Source: Haladaptatus sp. DJG-WS-42 (GTDB taxonomy: Archaea; Halobacteriota; Halobacteria; Halobacteriales; Halococcaceae). Taken from it: a stretch of 64,000 bases of DNA. The stretch is from contig NZ_CP147243.1 of assembly GCF_037198285.1 (NCBI RefSeq), positions 1,852,422 to 1,916,421 of the forward strand, written 5' to 3'. Positions 10,045 to 18,379 of the stretch are shown here, piece by piece; the stretch's first letter is position 1, and each line of letters opens with the position of its first letter. The notes below the pieces were generated by a model that did no database searches, had not been told where the DNA came from, and was given only the letters and a program-made list of their open reading frames with translations. The translations under genes and the position numbers were made by a program.

Positions 10045-11013
10045 TTAGGCTGTCGCGGCTTCCTGTTCGATTTTCAGGAGTTCGCGGTAGCGGTTGCGGA
10101 TGGTGACTTCGCTGATATCTGCGACCTCGCTCACTTCCGCCTGCGTAATCTCCGCGTTCGTGAGCAGGCCAGCGGCGTAAATCGAAGCGGCAGCGAGGCC
10201 GACCGGCGACTTGCCGCTCAGGATGCCCTCGCGCTTTGCGGTTTCGAGCAGTTCGCGGGCGCGCCGTTCGGTCTCGTCGCTCACGTCGAGGCCGGAGGCA
10301 AAGCGGCCGACGTAGCTGACGGGGTCTGGTGGCGCAATCTGCAAGTCGAGTTCGCGGACGATGTAGCGGTAGGCGCGCTGGAACTCCATCTCATCGACGC
10401 GCGTGACGGCGGCCATTTCGTCTACGGTGCGGGGATTGCCCGCCTGCCTGGCGGCGGCGTGGAGCGATCCGGTCGCCATGCCTTCGATCGACCGGCCGGG
10501 GAGCAGGTCTTCTTCGAGGGCCCGACGGTAGATGACGGAGGCCGTCTCGCGGATGGCTTTCGGGAGGCCAAGCGCGGAGGCCATGCGGTCGATTTCGCCG
10601 AGGGCTTGCCGGAGGTTACGGTCGCGGGCGTTGCGAGTTTTCGTCCGGCGGTCCCACATCCGTAGGCGGCCGAGTTGCTTTCGCTTTCGCGCGCTCAGCG
10701 TGTTCCCGCGGGCGTCCTTGTCCTGCCAGTCGATGGTGGTCGAGAGGCCCTTGTCGTGCATCATCTTCGTCATCGGCGCGCCGACGCGGGACTTCTGGTT
10801 GCGCTCTGCCGAGTCGAACGCGCGCCACTCGGGGCCGTGGTCGAGTTCTGCTTCCTCGACGACGAGCCCACACGACTCACAGTGGCGCTCGCCGTGTTCG
10901 TGGTCAGTCTTGAGCAGACTTCCACACTCTGGGCAGGTCACCTCTTTTTCGGTGCTGCGAGGTGGCGTGCGCTTCGTCTGTTCTGACTGATTGTATGAGG
11001 TTACTTGTTGCAC
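10045..11013 (-). CDS. tfb: Transcription initiation factor IIB (TFB)
   Basis: This 322-residue archaeal TFB has an N-terminal zinc ribbon (CPECG ... CESCG) and a B-reader region (GPEWRAFDSAERNQKSRVGAPMT). Two cyclin-fold repeats follow (about 125-215 and 220-310), and the second ends in the recognition helix EVTIRNRYRELLKIE. TFB bridges TBP and RNA polymerase and binds the BRE. Haloarchaea carry several tfb genes, so this is one paralogue of a set; which one cannot be told. The start is a GTG. Confidence 0.95.
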   Translation of the reverse strand: MQQVTSYNQSEQTKRTPPRSTEKEVTCPECGSLLKTDHEHGERHCESCGLVVEEAELDHGPEWRAFDSAERNQKSRVGAPMTKMMHDKGLSTTIDWQDKDARGNTLSARKRKQLGRLRMWDRRTKTRNARDRNLRQALGEIDRMASALGLPKAIRETASVIYRRALEEDLLPGRSIEGMATGSLHAAARQAGNPRTVDEMAAVTRVDEMEFQRAYRYIVRELDLQIAPPDPVSYVGRFASGLDVSDETERRARELLETAKREGILSGKSPVGLAAASIYAAGLLTNAEITQAEVSEVADISEVTIRNRYRELLKIEQEAATA

Positions 11014-11256
11014 GGGAATGGGAAATGGGGGGTTGGTGGGCGTGTCAATACATGCTATGCTCAGGACTGTTTCGGGTTATATTCTCGCTTGGTATACACC
11101 AAATAACATCGATGTCACCTGCTTACCGCGACGTGACTCAGTGCTCGAATATCGTATACATTCGGCACGTGGCGGGCGAATTAGCGCATTTTGTCGCGTG
11201 GCGGGGCGGTTCCGGCACCGATACGCTCTTAGGTTGGTGTGTACCAAAGAGAACTA

Positions 11257-11976
11257 ATGAGAGAGTTCGTCTTCAGCCTCACCTACGAACCCGGCGTTGA
11301 CCCCGTCGCTGACGTGTTTATCGACTATCCGGCCGCCCTCTCAAAATCCCTCGACTGTGCGGTTGCCGGAAACAACATGTGGCGACTCGACCGCATCACC
11401 GGGCCGGAAGCGGCGGTGTCCGAACTCACTGACTTGCTCACCGACGCCTCTCGATGCAACGAGTGTCTGAATGACCCGACCTGTGACTCCTACCGCGAAC
11501 ACGAACTGCTCGCCGCGGACACGACGAGCGCAACCATCTACACCTACCGACAGGGCATCGAAGAGTGTCGCACCCTGCCGTCGCTTGCCCACGAACACCT
11601 TGGGCCGGGCCTGCTCTATGAAACCCAACGCCGCGGCGATTCCTACGAGTGGCGCATCCTCATGCGCTCTGACGGGAGTGTGGGCGAGTTGTACGACGCC
11701 GTCCAAGCCGAGCTTCCAGACGGTGTCAACGTGAATCTCTCCCACCTCTCGAATCCGACCCACTGGACGGACGAAGCCATCACCGCCTGCGAACTCCCGT
11801 TCGAACAGCGTCAAGTGCTCGAACTCGCCGTCTCTCACGGGTACTACGAAACCCCCCGCAAGACGACGCTCGCGGAACTCGCAGACGAGATTGGCGTGCC
11901 CCAATCGACGCTGCAGTACCGCCTCCAGCGCGCCGAATCGTGGCTGGCCACTGGCTTCGTCGGCGAATGTCTCTAA
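11257..11976 (+). CDS. HTH-10 family transcriptional regulator
   Basis: This 239-residue protein has a haloarchaeal N-terminal sensor-like region with several Cys (RCNECLNDPTCDSY) and a C-terminal HTH-10 (Bat-type) domain: LPFEQRQVLELAVSHGYYETPRKTTLAELADEIGVPQSTLQYRLQRAE (written in parts, residues about 180-230). The Cys cluster could bind metal or sense redox state, which is inference. The ATG at 11257 is preferred to one 18 bases upstream, because the MREFVFSLTY start is typical of this group. The gene is divergent from tfb. Confidence 0.88.
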   Translation: MREFVFSLTYEPGVDPVADVFIDYPAALSKSLDCAVAGNNMWRLDRITGPEAAVSELTDLLTDASRCNECLNDPTCDSYREHELLAADTTSATIYTYRQGIEECRTLPSLAHEHLGPGLLYETQRRGDSYEWRILMRSDGSVGELYDAVQAELPDGVNVNLSHLSNPTHWTDEAITACELPFEQRQVLELAVSHGYYETPRKTTLAELADEIGVPQSTLQYRLQRAESWLATGFVGECL

Positions 11977-12026
11977 ATCTGGGTGACAATTATCGTCGCT
12001 CCCCGCCTACGTCCGTGTGACGAATC

Positions 12027-12485
12027 ATGAGCGATGCAGTTCCCGACGTGGGGCAGGGACGCGAGATGAACCGCGCAGAGATAGTCGAATTCCTCTACGA
12101 ACAGGGCGTCGGGACGCTCTCGCTCGCCGCAGACCGGCGTGCCTACGCCGTCCCCGTCTCGTTTACGTTCGATGGCACCGACCGCCTGTTTTTCGAACTC
12201 ATCCAGTTTGGAGATGCAAGCAAAAAGCTCGACTTCGCGGACGGCACCGAGGAGGCGTGTTTTGTCACCTTCGCCATCGAGTCGCCCCAGCGGTGGCGAA
12301 GCGTCGTCGCGACCGGCCCGCTCGACCACGTCGAAGACGGCGAATACGGCGACATGGACGCGCTCATGGACGACAACGCGTGGTATCCGAACCTGTTTCC
12401 CGGCAGTGACGTGGTGACGACGATTCGTCGGGCCGTGCTCAGAATCGCGGACGTAACGGGTCGAAAAGGTCCCGACGCTGCGTAA
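12027..12485 (+). CDS. Pyridoxamine 5'-phosphate oxidase-like FMN-binding protein
   Basis: This 152-residue split-barrel protein of the PNPOx-like group has an early helix MNRAEIVEFLYEQGVGTLSLA, then AYAVPVSFTFDG, LFFELIQFG and a WRSVVATGPLDHV strand. Haloarchaeal members bind flavin or heme and are mostly uncharacterised. The next gene downstream, 35 bases away, encodes kynureninase, a PLP enzyme. The two may be co-expressed, but no functional link is proven. Confidence 0.85.
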   Translation: MSDAVPDVGQGREMNRAEIVEFLYEQGVGTLSLAADRRAYAVPVSFTFDGTDRLFFELIQFGDASKKLDFADGTEEACFVTFAIESPQRWRSVVATGPLDHVEDGEYGDMDALMDDNAWYPNLFPGSDVVTTIRRAVLRIADVTGRKGPDAA

Positions 12486-12520
12486 TCAAACGCTTTCTCG
12501 GCGCAGACCGTGGGTCGCGT

Positions 12521-13786
12521 ATGGACACCTCGCTTTCCGCCGCCCGCGAGCGCGACGCGGCCGACGAACTCACCCACCTGCGCGAGCGGTTTCACACGCG
12601 CGAAGACGAGTTCTATATGGACGGCAACTCGCTCGGCCTCGCCTCGACCGACGCAGAACGCACCCTCTCTCGTGCTGTCGACGACTGGCGCGACCTCGCC
12701 ATCCGCGGCTGGACGGACGCAGATCCAGACTGGTTTCACTACGGCGAGCAGTTGGGCGCGCGCCTCGCCCCGCTCGTCGGCGCGACACCCGAGGAAGTCG
12801 TCGTCGCCAACTCCACGACGGTCAACATCCACACGCTCATCGGCACCTTCCTCGCCGACAATCCGGGCACGGTCGTCGTAAACGACCTCGACTTCCCGAC
12901 CGACCACTACGCCATCCAGTCGCAGCTTCGCCTGCGAGGACTCGACCCCGACGACCATCTCAGGGTGGTCGAAAGCCGTGACGGGCGCACCATCGACGAA
13001 GCCGACATCAAGGCGGCCGTAGACGACGATACAGCCATCGTGTTCATGCCCTCGGTGCTCTACCGGAGCGGGCAGTTGCTCGACATCGAGCGAATCACGC
13101 AAACGGCCCACGACCACGGTGCGTTCGCCGGGTTCGACCTCGCGCACTCCGTGGGCGCACTCCCTCACGACCTCGCGGCGTGGGACGTGGACTTCGCCGT
13201 CTGGTGTACCTACAAGTACCTGAACGCCGGGCCGGGAGCCATCGCGGGCCTCTACGTCAACAAAAAACACTTCGGCAAAACGCCCGCGCTCGCGGGGTGG
13301 TGGGGTCACGACAAGGCCACGCAGTTCGAGATGCGCCACGACTTCACACCCGCAGATACTGCGGGCGCGTGGCAAATCGGAACCATCCCGATTCTGAGCG
13401 CCGCACCACTTTCCGGCGCGCTCGACATCTTCGAGGAGACTTCGATTGAGGCAATCCGAGAAAAATCGCTCGCGCTTACGGACTATCTCGTCGCACTGGC
13501 TGACGCAGAACTCAGCGACTGTGGCTACGCGGTCGGCACACCCCGCGACCACGCCCAACGCGGCGGGCATATTGCCCTCGAACACGACGAAGCCTACCGC
13601 ATCTCGCTCGCGCTCAAAGCTCGCGGCGTCATCGTCGATTTCAGGCCGCCGAACGTCGTTCGGGTGTGTCCCGCGCCGCTCTATTCGACGTTCGAAGACG
13701 TGTGGCACGTCTGTTCGCACCTTCGCACGGTGGTGACAGACGAAGCGTACGCGCAGTTCGACCCGCGACAAGGCGGCGTTACGTGA
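12521..13786 (+). CDS. kynU: Kynureninase
   Basis: This 421-residue PLP enzyme of the aminotransferase class V fold has the PLP lysine motif CTYKYLNAGPG (Lys232). It also has the cofactor motif NSTTVNIHTLIGTFL near residue 96, FDLAHSVGALPHDL and a GWWGH substrate loop. Kynureninase cleaves kynurenine or 3-hydroxykynurenine to anthranilate or 3-hydroxyanthranilate plus alanine. Length and motifs match the bacterial enzyme. No tryptophan dioxygenase or formamidase is adjacent, so the pathway must be completed elsewhere. Confidence 0.93.
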   Translation: MDTSLSAARERDAADELTHLRERFHTREDEFYMDGNSLGLASTDAERTLSRAVDDWRDLAIRGWTDADPDWFHYGEQLGARLAPLVGATPEEVVVANSTTVNIHTLIGTFLADNPGTVVVNDLDFPTDHYAIQSQLRLRGLDPDDHLRVVESRDGRTIDEADIKAAVDDDTAIVFMPSVLYRSGQLLDIERITQTAHDHGAFAGFDLAHSVGALPHDLAAWDVDFAVWCTYKYLNAGPGAIAGLYVNKKHFGKTPALAGWWGHDKATQFEMRHDFTPADTAGAWQIGTIPILSAAPLSGALDIFEETSIEAIREKSLALTDYLVALADAELSDCGYAVGTPRDHAQRGGHIALEHDEAYRISLALKARGVIVDFRPPNVVRVCPAPLYSTFEDVWHVCSHLRTVVTDEAYAQFDPRQGGVT

Positions 13787-13922
13787 GCACGACTAGTTCA
13801 GTCCGGCCGTTTCAGCAGTTGTCACCCACATTTGAGTTCGTATTCGCGCGGAGACATGTGATACTGACTGGCCCGGGCGTCTGCGAAGGTATTTTCGTAC
13901 CCATTCCGTAGATGGTAGCAAC

Positions 13923-14897
13923 GTGACTTCAGATTTCGAACCGACGGGCGGCATTCACCACGTCACGGCGCTCGCGAGCGACCCGCAGCGAAACGTCGAT
14001 TTCTATACCGAGACGCTCGGGCTGCGTCTCGTAAAGCAGAGTGTGAATCAAGACGAAGTTCACACCTACCACCTGTTCTACGGCGATGGCAACGGCTCGA
14101 CCGGCACGTCAATGACCTTTTTCCCCATCGAACACGCCCGACAGGGGCGCGTTGGCTCTGGGCAAGTACAGACGACATCCTTTCTCATCGACCCGGACGC
14201 AGTCGAGTTCTGGGTCGAGCGCTTTTCGGCACTCGGCGTCGATTACGCAGAACCAGAACCCCGGGCAGACGAGACGGTCATTCCGTTCCGCGACCCCGAC
14301 GGCCTGCAACTCGAACTCGTTGCCCACCCTGACGCCCCGGCGGGCAACCCATGGGAACACAGTCCCGTCCCCGAAGCCCACCAGATTCGTGGCTTTTTCG
14401 GCGTGACACTCGCGCTTCACACCGCGGGCCCGACGACCGACTTACTCGAAGCGATGGGCTATGCGCGCGTTGGCGACGTTGACGCAGCGCGCACCCGATT
14501 CCGGGCAGACGGCGACCTCGGCTTTGTCGTTGATATCGTCGCAGACGAACAGCGCGGCCGCGGCGTCCCCGGTGCGGGCACCGTCCACCACGTCGCCTTC
14601 CGCGTCCCGGACGACGAGGTGCACGAACAGTGGCGCAAGGCGCTCGTCGCGCGCAATCTCAACGTCACGGACGTTATCGACCGCAAGTGGTTCCATTCGA
14701 TTTACTTCCGCGAACCCGGCGGTATCCTGTTTGAGATTGCGACTGAGAACCCCGGATACACCGTAGACGAAGAACTCGACGCCCTCGGCACGCACCTCGT
14801 CCTCCCCGAGTGGCTCGAAGGCCGCCGCAGCGAAATCGAGTCGAAACTCACCCCACTCGACATCTCCAGTCCAGCAACGATGGAGGCAGACCAATGA
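13923..14897 (+). CDS. Ring-cleaving dioxygenase of the VOC superfamily, MhqO-like
   Basis: This 324-residue protein has two vicinal-oxygen-chelate modules (about 10-150 and 160-300). Metal ligands are visible: His in GGIHHVTALASDP, Glu in LQLELVAHPD, His in GAGTVHHVAF and Glu in GGILFEIATE. It matches MhqO/YkcA-type proteins, which respond to quinones and thiol-reactive electrophiles in Bacillus. The start is a GTG. The stop overlaps the next start by four bases (ATGA), so translation is coupled to a hydrolase. Confidence 0.9.
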   Translation: MTSDFEPTGGIHHVTALASDPQRNVDFYTETLGLRLVKQSVNQDEVHTYHLFYGDGNGSTGTSMTFFPIEHARQGRVGSGQVQTTSFLIDPDAVEFWVERFSALGVDYAEPEPRADETVIPFRDPDGLQLELVAHPDAPAGNPWEHSPVPEAHQIRGFFGVTLALHTAGPTTDLLEAMGYARVGDVDAARTRFRADGDLGFVVDIVADEQRGRGVPGAGTVHHVAFRVPDDEVHEQWRKALVARNLNVTDVIDRKWFHSIYFREPGGILFEIATENPGYTVDEELDALGTHLVLPEWLEGRRSEIESKLTPLDISSPATMEADQ

Positions 14898-15544
14898 GCG
14901 AAACCGACACCCACCCACACCAAGGACAGCCAGTATCGACTGCAGGAACACCACTCGAAGAGGCAGACGCCGCCGTCATCTTACTCCACGGCCGCGGAGC
15001 CATGGCGACTGGCATCCTCGAACTCGGTGGCCAGCTCGCCATCGACAACGTGGCCTATCTCGCGCCACAGGCCGCGAACAATACGTGGTATCCTTATTCG
15101 TTCATGAACCACATCTCGACCAACGAGCCACACCTCACCTCTGCACTCCAACTCGTCGATGAGTTGCTCACAAAGATTGCAGACGCTGGTATCCCACCAG
15201 AGAACACGGCGCTCATTGGCTTCTCGCAGGGCGGCTGTCTCGCCTGTGAATACATGGCCCGCAACCCCAAACGCTACGGCGGACTGGCTGGCCTGAGCGC
15301 AGGCCTCATCGGGCCACGCGGCACGCCGTGGGACTACGAAGGCGACCTCGAAGAGACGCCCGTGTTCCTCGGGTGCAGCGACTCAGACCCACACATCCCG
15401 CTCGACCGCGTCGAAGAGACGACGAAAATCCTCACCGACCTCGGCGCGGACGTGGATGAGCGTATCTATCGGAGCATGGGTCACACCGTAAACGAAGACG
15501 AAATCGACGCCGTCCGGGAACTCGTCGCGAACCTCGTCGCGTAA
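14894..15544 (+). CDS. Carboxylesterase/phospholipase-type alpha/beta hydrolase, MhqD-like
   Basis: This 216-residue alpha/beta hydrolase has the oxyanion segment AVILLHGRGA, the nucleophile elbow GFSQGG, an Asp region GCSDSDPHIPL and a catalytic His in RSMGHTVNEDE. It groups with the phospholipase/carboxylesterase family. In Firmicutes a similar hydrolase (MhqD) and dioxygenase (MhqO) belong to the same quinone-detoxification regulon. The four-base overlap with the upstream dioxygenase gene supports a shared pathway. The substrate is unknown. Confidence 0.9.
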   Translation: MSETDTHPHQGQPVSTAGTPLEEADAAVILLHGRGAMATGILELGGQLAIDNVAYLAPQAANNTWYPYSFMNHISTNEPHLTSALQLVDELLTKIADAGIPPENTALIGFSQGGCLACEYMARNPKRYGGLAGLSAGLIGPRGTPWDYEGDLEETPVFLGCSDSDPHIPLDRVEETTKILTDLGADVDERIYRSMGHTVNEDEIDAVRELVANLVA

Positions 15545-15553
15545 CGACTGAAC

Positions 15554-16417
15554 CTACTTTTCGAGCGCTCGATGGGGCGCGATGTGCGGGCCAGTCTCGC
15601 TCGCTGCATCGACGTCCGCATCGACGTGAAACACGTCCGCGAGCAGGTCTTTCGTCACGACGTCTCGCGGCGGTCCCCAGTCATAGAGCGCGCCGTCTTT
15701 CATCGCAATCAGGTTGTCCGCAAAGCGCGCGGCCATCCCGATGTCGTGGAGCACGACGGCGATGGTCACGTCGCGCTCTGTTTTGAGCGTCCGGATGACC
15801 TCCATCACGCGCAACTGGTGGTGTAAATCGAGGTACGTCGTTGGCTCGTCTAACAACAACACGTCCGTGTCTTGGGCGAGCACCATCGCAATCCACGCGA
15901 GTTGTTTTTGGCCGCCACTCAAACTCCCCAACTCCTCGTCTCGAATCTCAGTGACGCCCGCGAGGTCGATGGCTCGTTCGACCGCCGCGTGGTCGTCCTC
16001 GGTGACGGTCTCGAAGAAGCCACGATGCGGGTAGCGGCCGTGGTACACGAGGTCTTCAACCGTCAGGCTGCCCGGCGAGTCGTGTTCCTGTGAGAGTAGG
16101 CCGAGCTTTTTGGCTACCGCCTTCGAGCCGAGTGAGTGCACGTCCGCGCCGTCTAAGAGGATGTGCCCGCGGTCGAGCGAGAGCTGTTTTGCCATTCCTT
16201 TCAACAGCGTACTCTTGCCGGAGCCGTTCGGCCCGACGAGCGCCGTGACCTCGCCCGCGGGAATGACGACCTTCTCACACTCGACAATCGGTTGTTTCGT
16301 CGTCGGATAGCCAATGGCGAGGTCTTCGCCGACGAGGTTGCTCGCGGCCGGTATCTCGTCGGATTCCGGCTCGTCGTACAGCGAAACGCCACCGTCTGTG
16401 TTCGTGTGAGTTCCCAT
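15554..16417 (-). CDS. Iron/siderophore ABC transporter ATP-binding protein
   Basis: This 287-residue FecE/BtuD-type ATPase has Walker A GPNGSGKST, the signature LSGGQKQ, Walker B VLLLDEPTTYLDL and a switch His in VVLHDIG. It has an N-terminal extension of about 30 acidic residues. The start overlaps the stop of the permease gene upstream, so the two are co-translated. The pair would drive import of an iron chelate, heme or cobalamin. The iron box upstream of the permease favours iron. No substrate-binding protein gene is in the cluster. Confidence 0.93.
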   Translation of the reverse strand: MGTHTNTDGGVSLYDEPESDEIPAASNLVGEDLAIGYPTTKQPIVECEKVVIPAGEVTALVGPNGSGKSTLLKGMAKQLSLDRGHILLDGADVHSLGSKAVAKKLGLLSQEHDSPGSLTVEDLVYHGRYPHRGFFETVTEDDHAAVERAIDLAGVTEIRDEELGSLSGGQKQLAWIAMVLAQDTDVLLLDEPTTYLDLHHQLRVMEVIRTLKTERDVTIAVVLHDIGMAARFADNLIAMKDGALYDWGPPRDVVTKDLLADVFHVDADVDAASETGPHIAPHRALEK

Positions 16418-17577
16418 CAGATTTCACCCAGTTGTTGCTTTTTGCGCATCAGGTAGAGGAAGTACGGCCCGCCAACGAGTCCGGTGACGATGCCGACTGG
16501 AATTTGCACCGGATTGAGCGCGAGGCGCGCGCCGATGTCGGCGCTCACCATCAGCGCTGGGCCGATGAAAATACAGCCAACGATGAGCCGTTTGTAGTCG
16601 CTGCCGACGAGGTTGCGCACCATGTGTGGGACGATGAGGCCAACGAAGCCGACAATCCCGGCCGCCGCGATGCTCGCAGACGCCGCGAGAATCGCAATCC
16701 CCGAGAGGGCAAAGCGAACCTTCTCGACGGACATGCCGAGCGACTTTGCGGTTTTCTCGCCAAGCAACAGCACGTTCAACTGCCGGGAGGCGATGAAGGC
16801 GAGGCCCATCGAGACGATCGTCCACGGGAGCACCATTCGGACTTGCTCCCAGTCAACGCCCGTGAGCGACCCCGTCGTCCACGCGATGGCCGTCTGGACG
16901 ACGCCGATGTCGTCTGCGAAGAAAAACAGCGCCGTCTGGAGCGAGCCGAAAATCGTCGAGACGATGACGCCCGCGAGCACGAGCCGCACCGGACTCGTCC
17001 CGTTTTTCCACGCGATTGCGTAGACGATGAAGAACGCGACCGCACCGCCCACCGAGGCGATGAGTGGCAAGAACGCAGACAGCCCCGAGAACACGACGAG
17101 CGTGAGGAGAATCGAGAGGCCAGCCCCGGAACTCACGCCGAGGATGAACGGACTCGCAAGTTCGTTTCGCGTCACGGCTTGGAAGATGGCTCCCGAGACA
17201 GCGAGGTTCATCCCGACGAGGGCGGCGACGAGCACGCGCGGCAGGCGAATGTTCCAGACAATAAGCGTCTCGTTCGAAAGGTCGATTTCCGCCGTTGACA
17301 TCCCGAGCGTGCCGAGCACGGTTTTCATCAGATCTTCGCCGAGGAGGAACTGAAGGAGCACCTGCGGGTTCGTCCAGACGAGCGGGTCGAAAAACGCCTC
17401 CCACGTCTGGGTCACCGTCATCGAGTACGACCCGAAGCTCATCTGAATCAGTCCGGCGGCGACGACGATGGCCGTACTCCCGAGCATGACGATGAGCAGT
17501 TCGCTCGTAACCCACCCAAGACGGCTCTCTCGGTTACTCCCTGCCCGGTTCGTTTGTGTCGTATTCTCGCTTTTCAT
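16417..17577 (-). CDS. FecCD-family iron transport permease
   Basis: This encodes a 386-residue permease with about nine to ten membrane segments and the FecCD hallmarks RLPRVLVAALVGMNLAVSGAIFQ, ELASPFILGVSSGAGL and a C-terminal LVGGPYFLYLM. The chosen start is an ATG whose TGA-overlapping context (ATGA) would couple it to a short upstream frame. An in-frame GTG at 17721 would add a 48-residue tail without family similarity. The gene is preceded by a TATA-like box and a DtxR-type palindrome, so iron repression is likely. It forms an operon with the ATPase gene. Confidence 0.9.
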   Translation of the reverse strand: MKSENTTQTNRAGSNRESRLGWVTSELLIVMLGSTAIVVAAGLIQMSFGSYSMTVTQTWEAFFDPLVWTNPQVLLQFLLGEDLMKTVLGTLGMSTAEIDLSNETLIVWNIRLPRVLVAALVGMNLAVSGAIFQAVTRNELASPFILGVSSGAGLSILLTLVVFSGLSAFLPLIASVGGAVAFFIVYAIAWKNGTSPVRLVLAGVIVSTIFGSLQTALFFFADDIGVVQTAIAWTTGSLTGVDWEQVRMVLPWTIVSMGLAFIASRQLNVLLLGEKTAKSLGMSVEKVRFALSGIAILAASASIAAAGIVGFVGLIVPHMVRNLVGSDYKRLIVGCIFIGPALMVSADIGARLALNPVQIPVGIVTGLVGGPYFLYLMRKKQQLGEI

Positions 17578-17734
17578 GAGTCGGAATTTCGTGAGGTGAG
17601 GGTGGCGGCCCGTGCGACGCTCAGCAGTCTGCTGCAGTTCGGCCACGGCCCAACTGGTCGGCTTTGACGATGACCGCCACCCCCGCGTTCGGTGAGGGGT
17701 GACCCCCGCGTCGGCGGCCACACTCGCCGCCCAT
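17576..17734 (-). CDS. Possible 52-residue leader ORF of the iron permease operon
   Basis: This short frame starts at an ATG about 25 bases downstream of a TTTTTA TATA-like box (17759-17764), where a leaderless transcript should begin. It ends in a TGA overlapping the permease ATG. The peptide is rich in Gly, Arg and Pro (begins MGGEWPPTRGSPLTERGGG) and resembles no known protein. Its position explains the otherwise long gap between promoter and permease. It could be a coupled leader peptide or merely structured leader RNA; the competing in-frame GTG at 17721 is the alternative. Confidence 0.3.
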
Positions 17735-17738
17735 GAAG

Positions 17739-17754
17739 TTTAGGCGTGCCTAAA
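17739..17754. promoter_or_regulatory. DtxR/Idr-type iron box
   Basis: The sequence TTTAGGCGTGCCTAAA is a near-perfect palindrome and resembles the TTAGG..GCCTAA operators bound by DtxR-family iron repressors (IdeR, SirR and haloarchaeal Idr). It lies between a T-rich TATA-like box at 17759-17764 and the expected transcription start of the iron permease genes, so a bound repressor would block initiation. Confidence 0.75.
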
Positions 17755-17872
17755 CGAGTAAAAACGTTCCTATCTTTCGGCCGCCCTAAAACAAATTCGC
17801 ACGGGCGGTTCGCCTCCCGTACAAGAAGGTGGTACCGTGGATGAGCAACATCACGCCGAGCAGGCCGAAGTT

Positions 17873-18334
17873 TCAGAAAACCGCGTCGTAGCAGATGACA
17901 TCGATGATGACGGGTGTGTCGGAAACTGGGAGAAACGGCTTGACCGGCGGGGCGATGTCCGGCACTGAGAAGCTGTCCGCGACGAGGTGGGTCGACGCCC
18001 CGGTGAAGACGGCGAGCGCGGAGAAGGCAAACACCTGTCCGGTCTCCGGCTGTGCGCCAAGGTAGCGGTCGATACGCCTACGAAGCAGAGGGGCGACGAC
18101 GGTTGCTGTGAGGCCACCCAACACCAGCGCGAGCGTCGCCGCGAACCGGACGGTGTGGGTGATGCCGTGGTGTTCGACCGGAAACCCGGCTCTGAGAAAG
18201 AGGTCAGCATCGGGGAGCAGCGCGGTCGGGGCTGCGAGTGCAAGAAACAGCAAACTCTCCTTGCGACCGAATTTGAGCCAGACGGGCACGGAGAGTGCGA
18301 GCGCAAAGCCGACGTGCCCGGCGAGGTCTACCAT
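17873..18334 (-). CDS. DUF457/YdjM-type membrane metal-dependent hydrolase
   Basis: This 153-residue integral membrane protein has about four hydrophobic segments and the conserved His/Asp motifs of the family: LLPDADLFL, HHGITHTVRF and a late STHLVADSF. It would place a metal-binding site in or near the membrane. Family members are annotated as metal-dependent hydrolases, but substrates are mostly unknown. It is not coupled to its neighbours. Confidence 0.85.
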   Translation of the reverse strand: MVDLAGHVGFALALSVPVWLKFGRKESLLFLALAAPTALLPDADLFLRAGFPVEHHGITHTVRFAATLALVLGGLTATVVAPLLRRRIDRYLGAQPETGQVFAFSALAVFTGASTHLVADSFSVPDIAPPVKPFLPVSDTPVIIDVICYDAVF

Positions 18335-18379
18335 GCCCCGCCAGACGGCACACGGTCAGTTAGGGCCGCCGGGACGTCG

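Noticed and set aside
12143-13771. 542-codon open frame antisense to kynureninase
   Set aside because: It is the complement of a well-conserved gene; GC-rich haloarchaeal codons create long mirror frames. The product has no family pattern.
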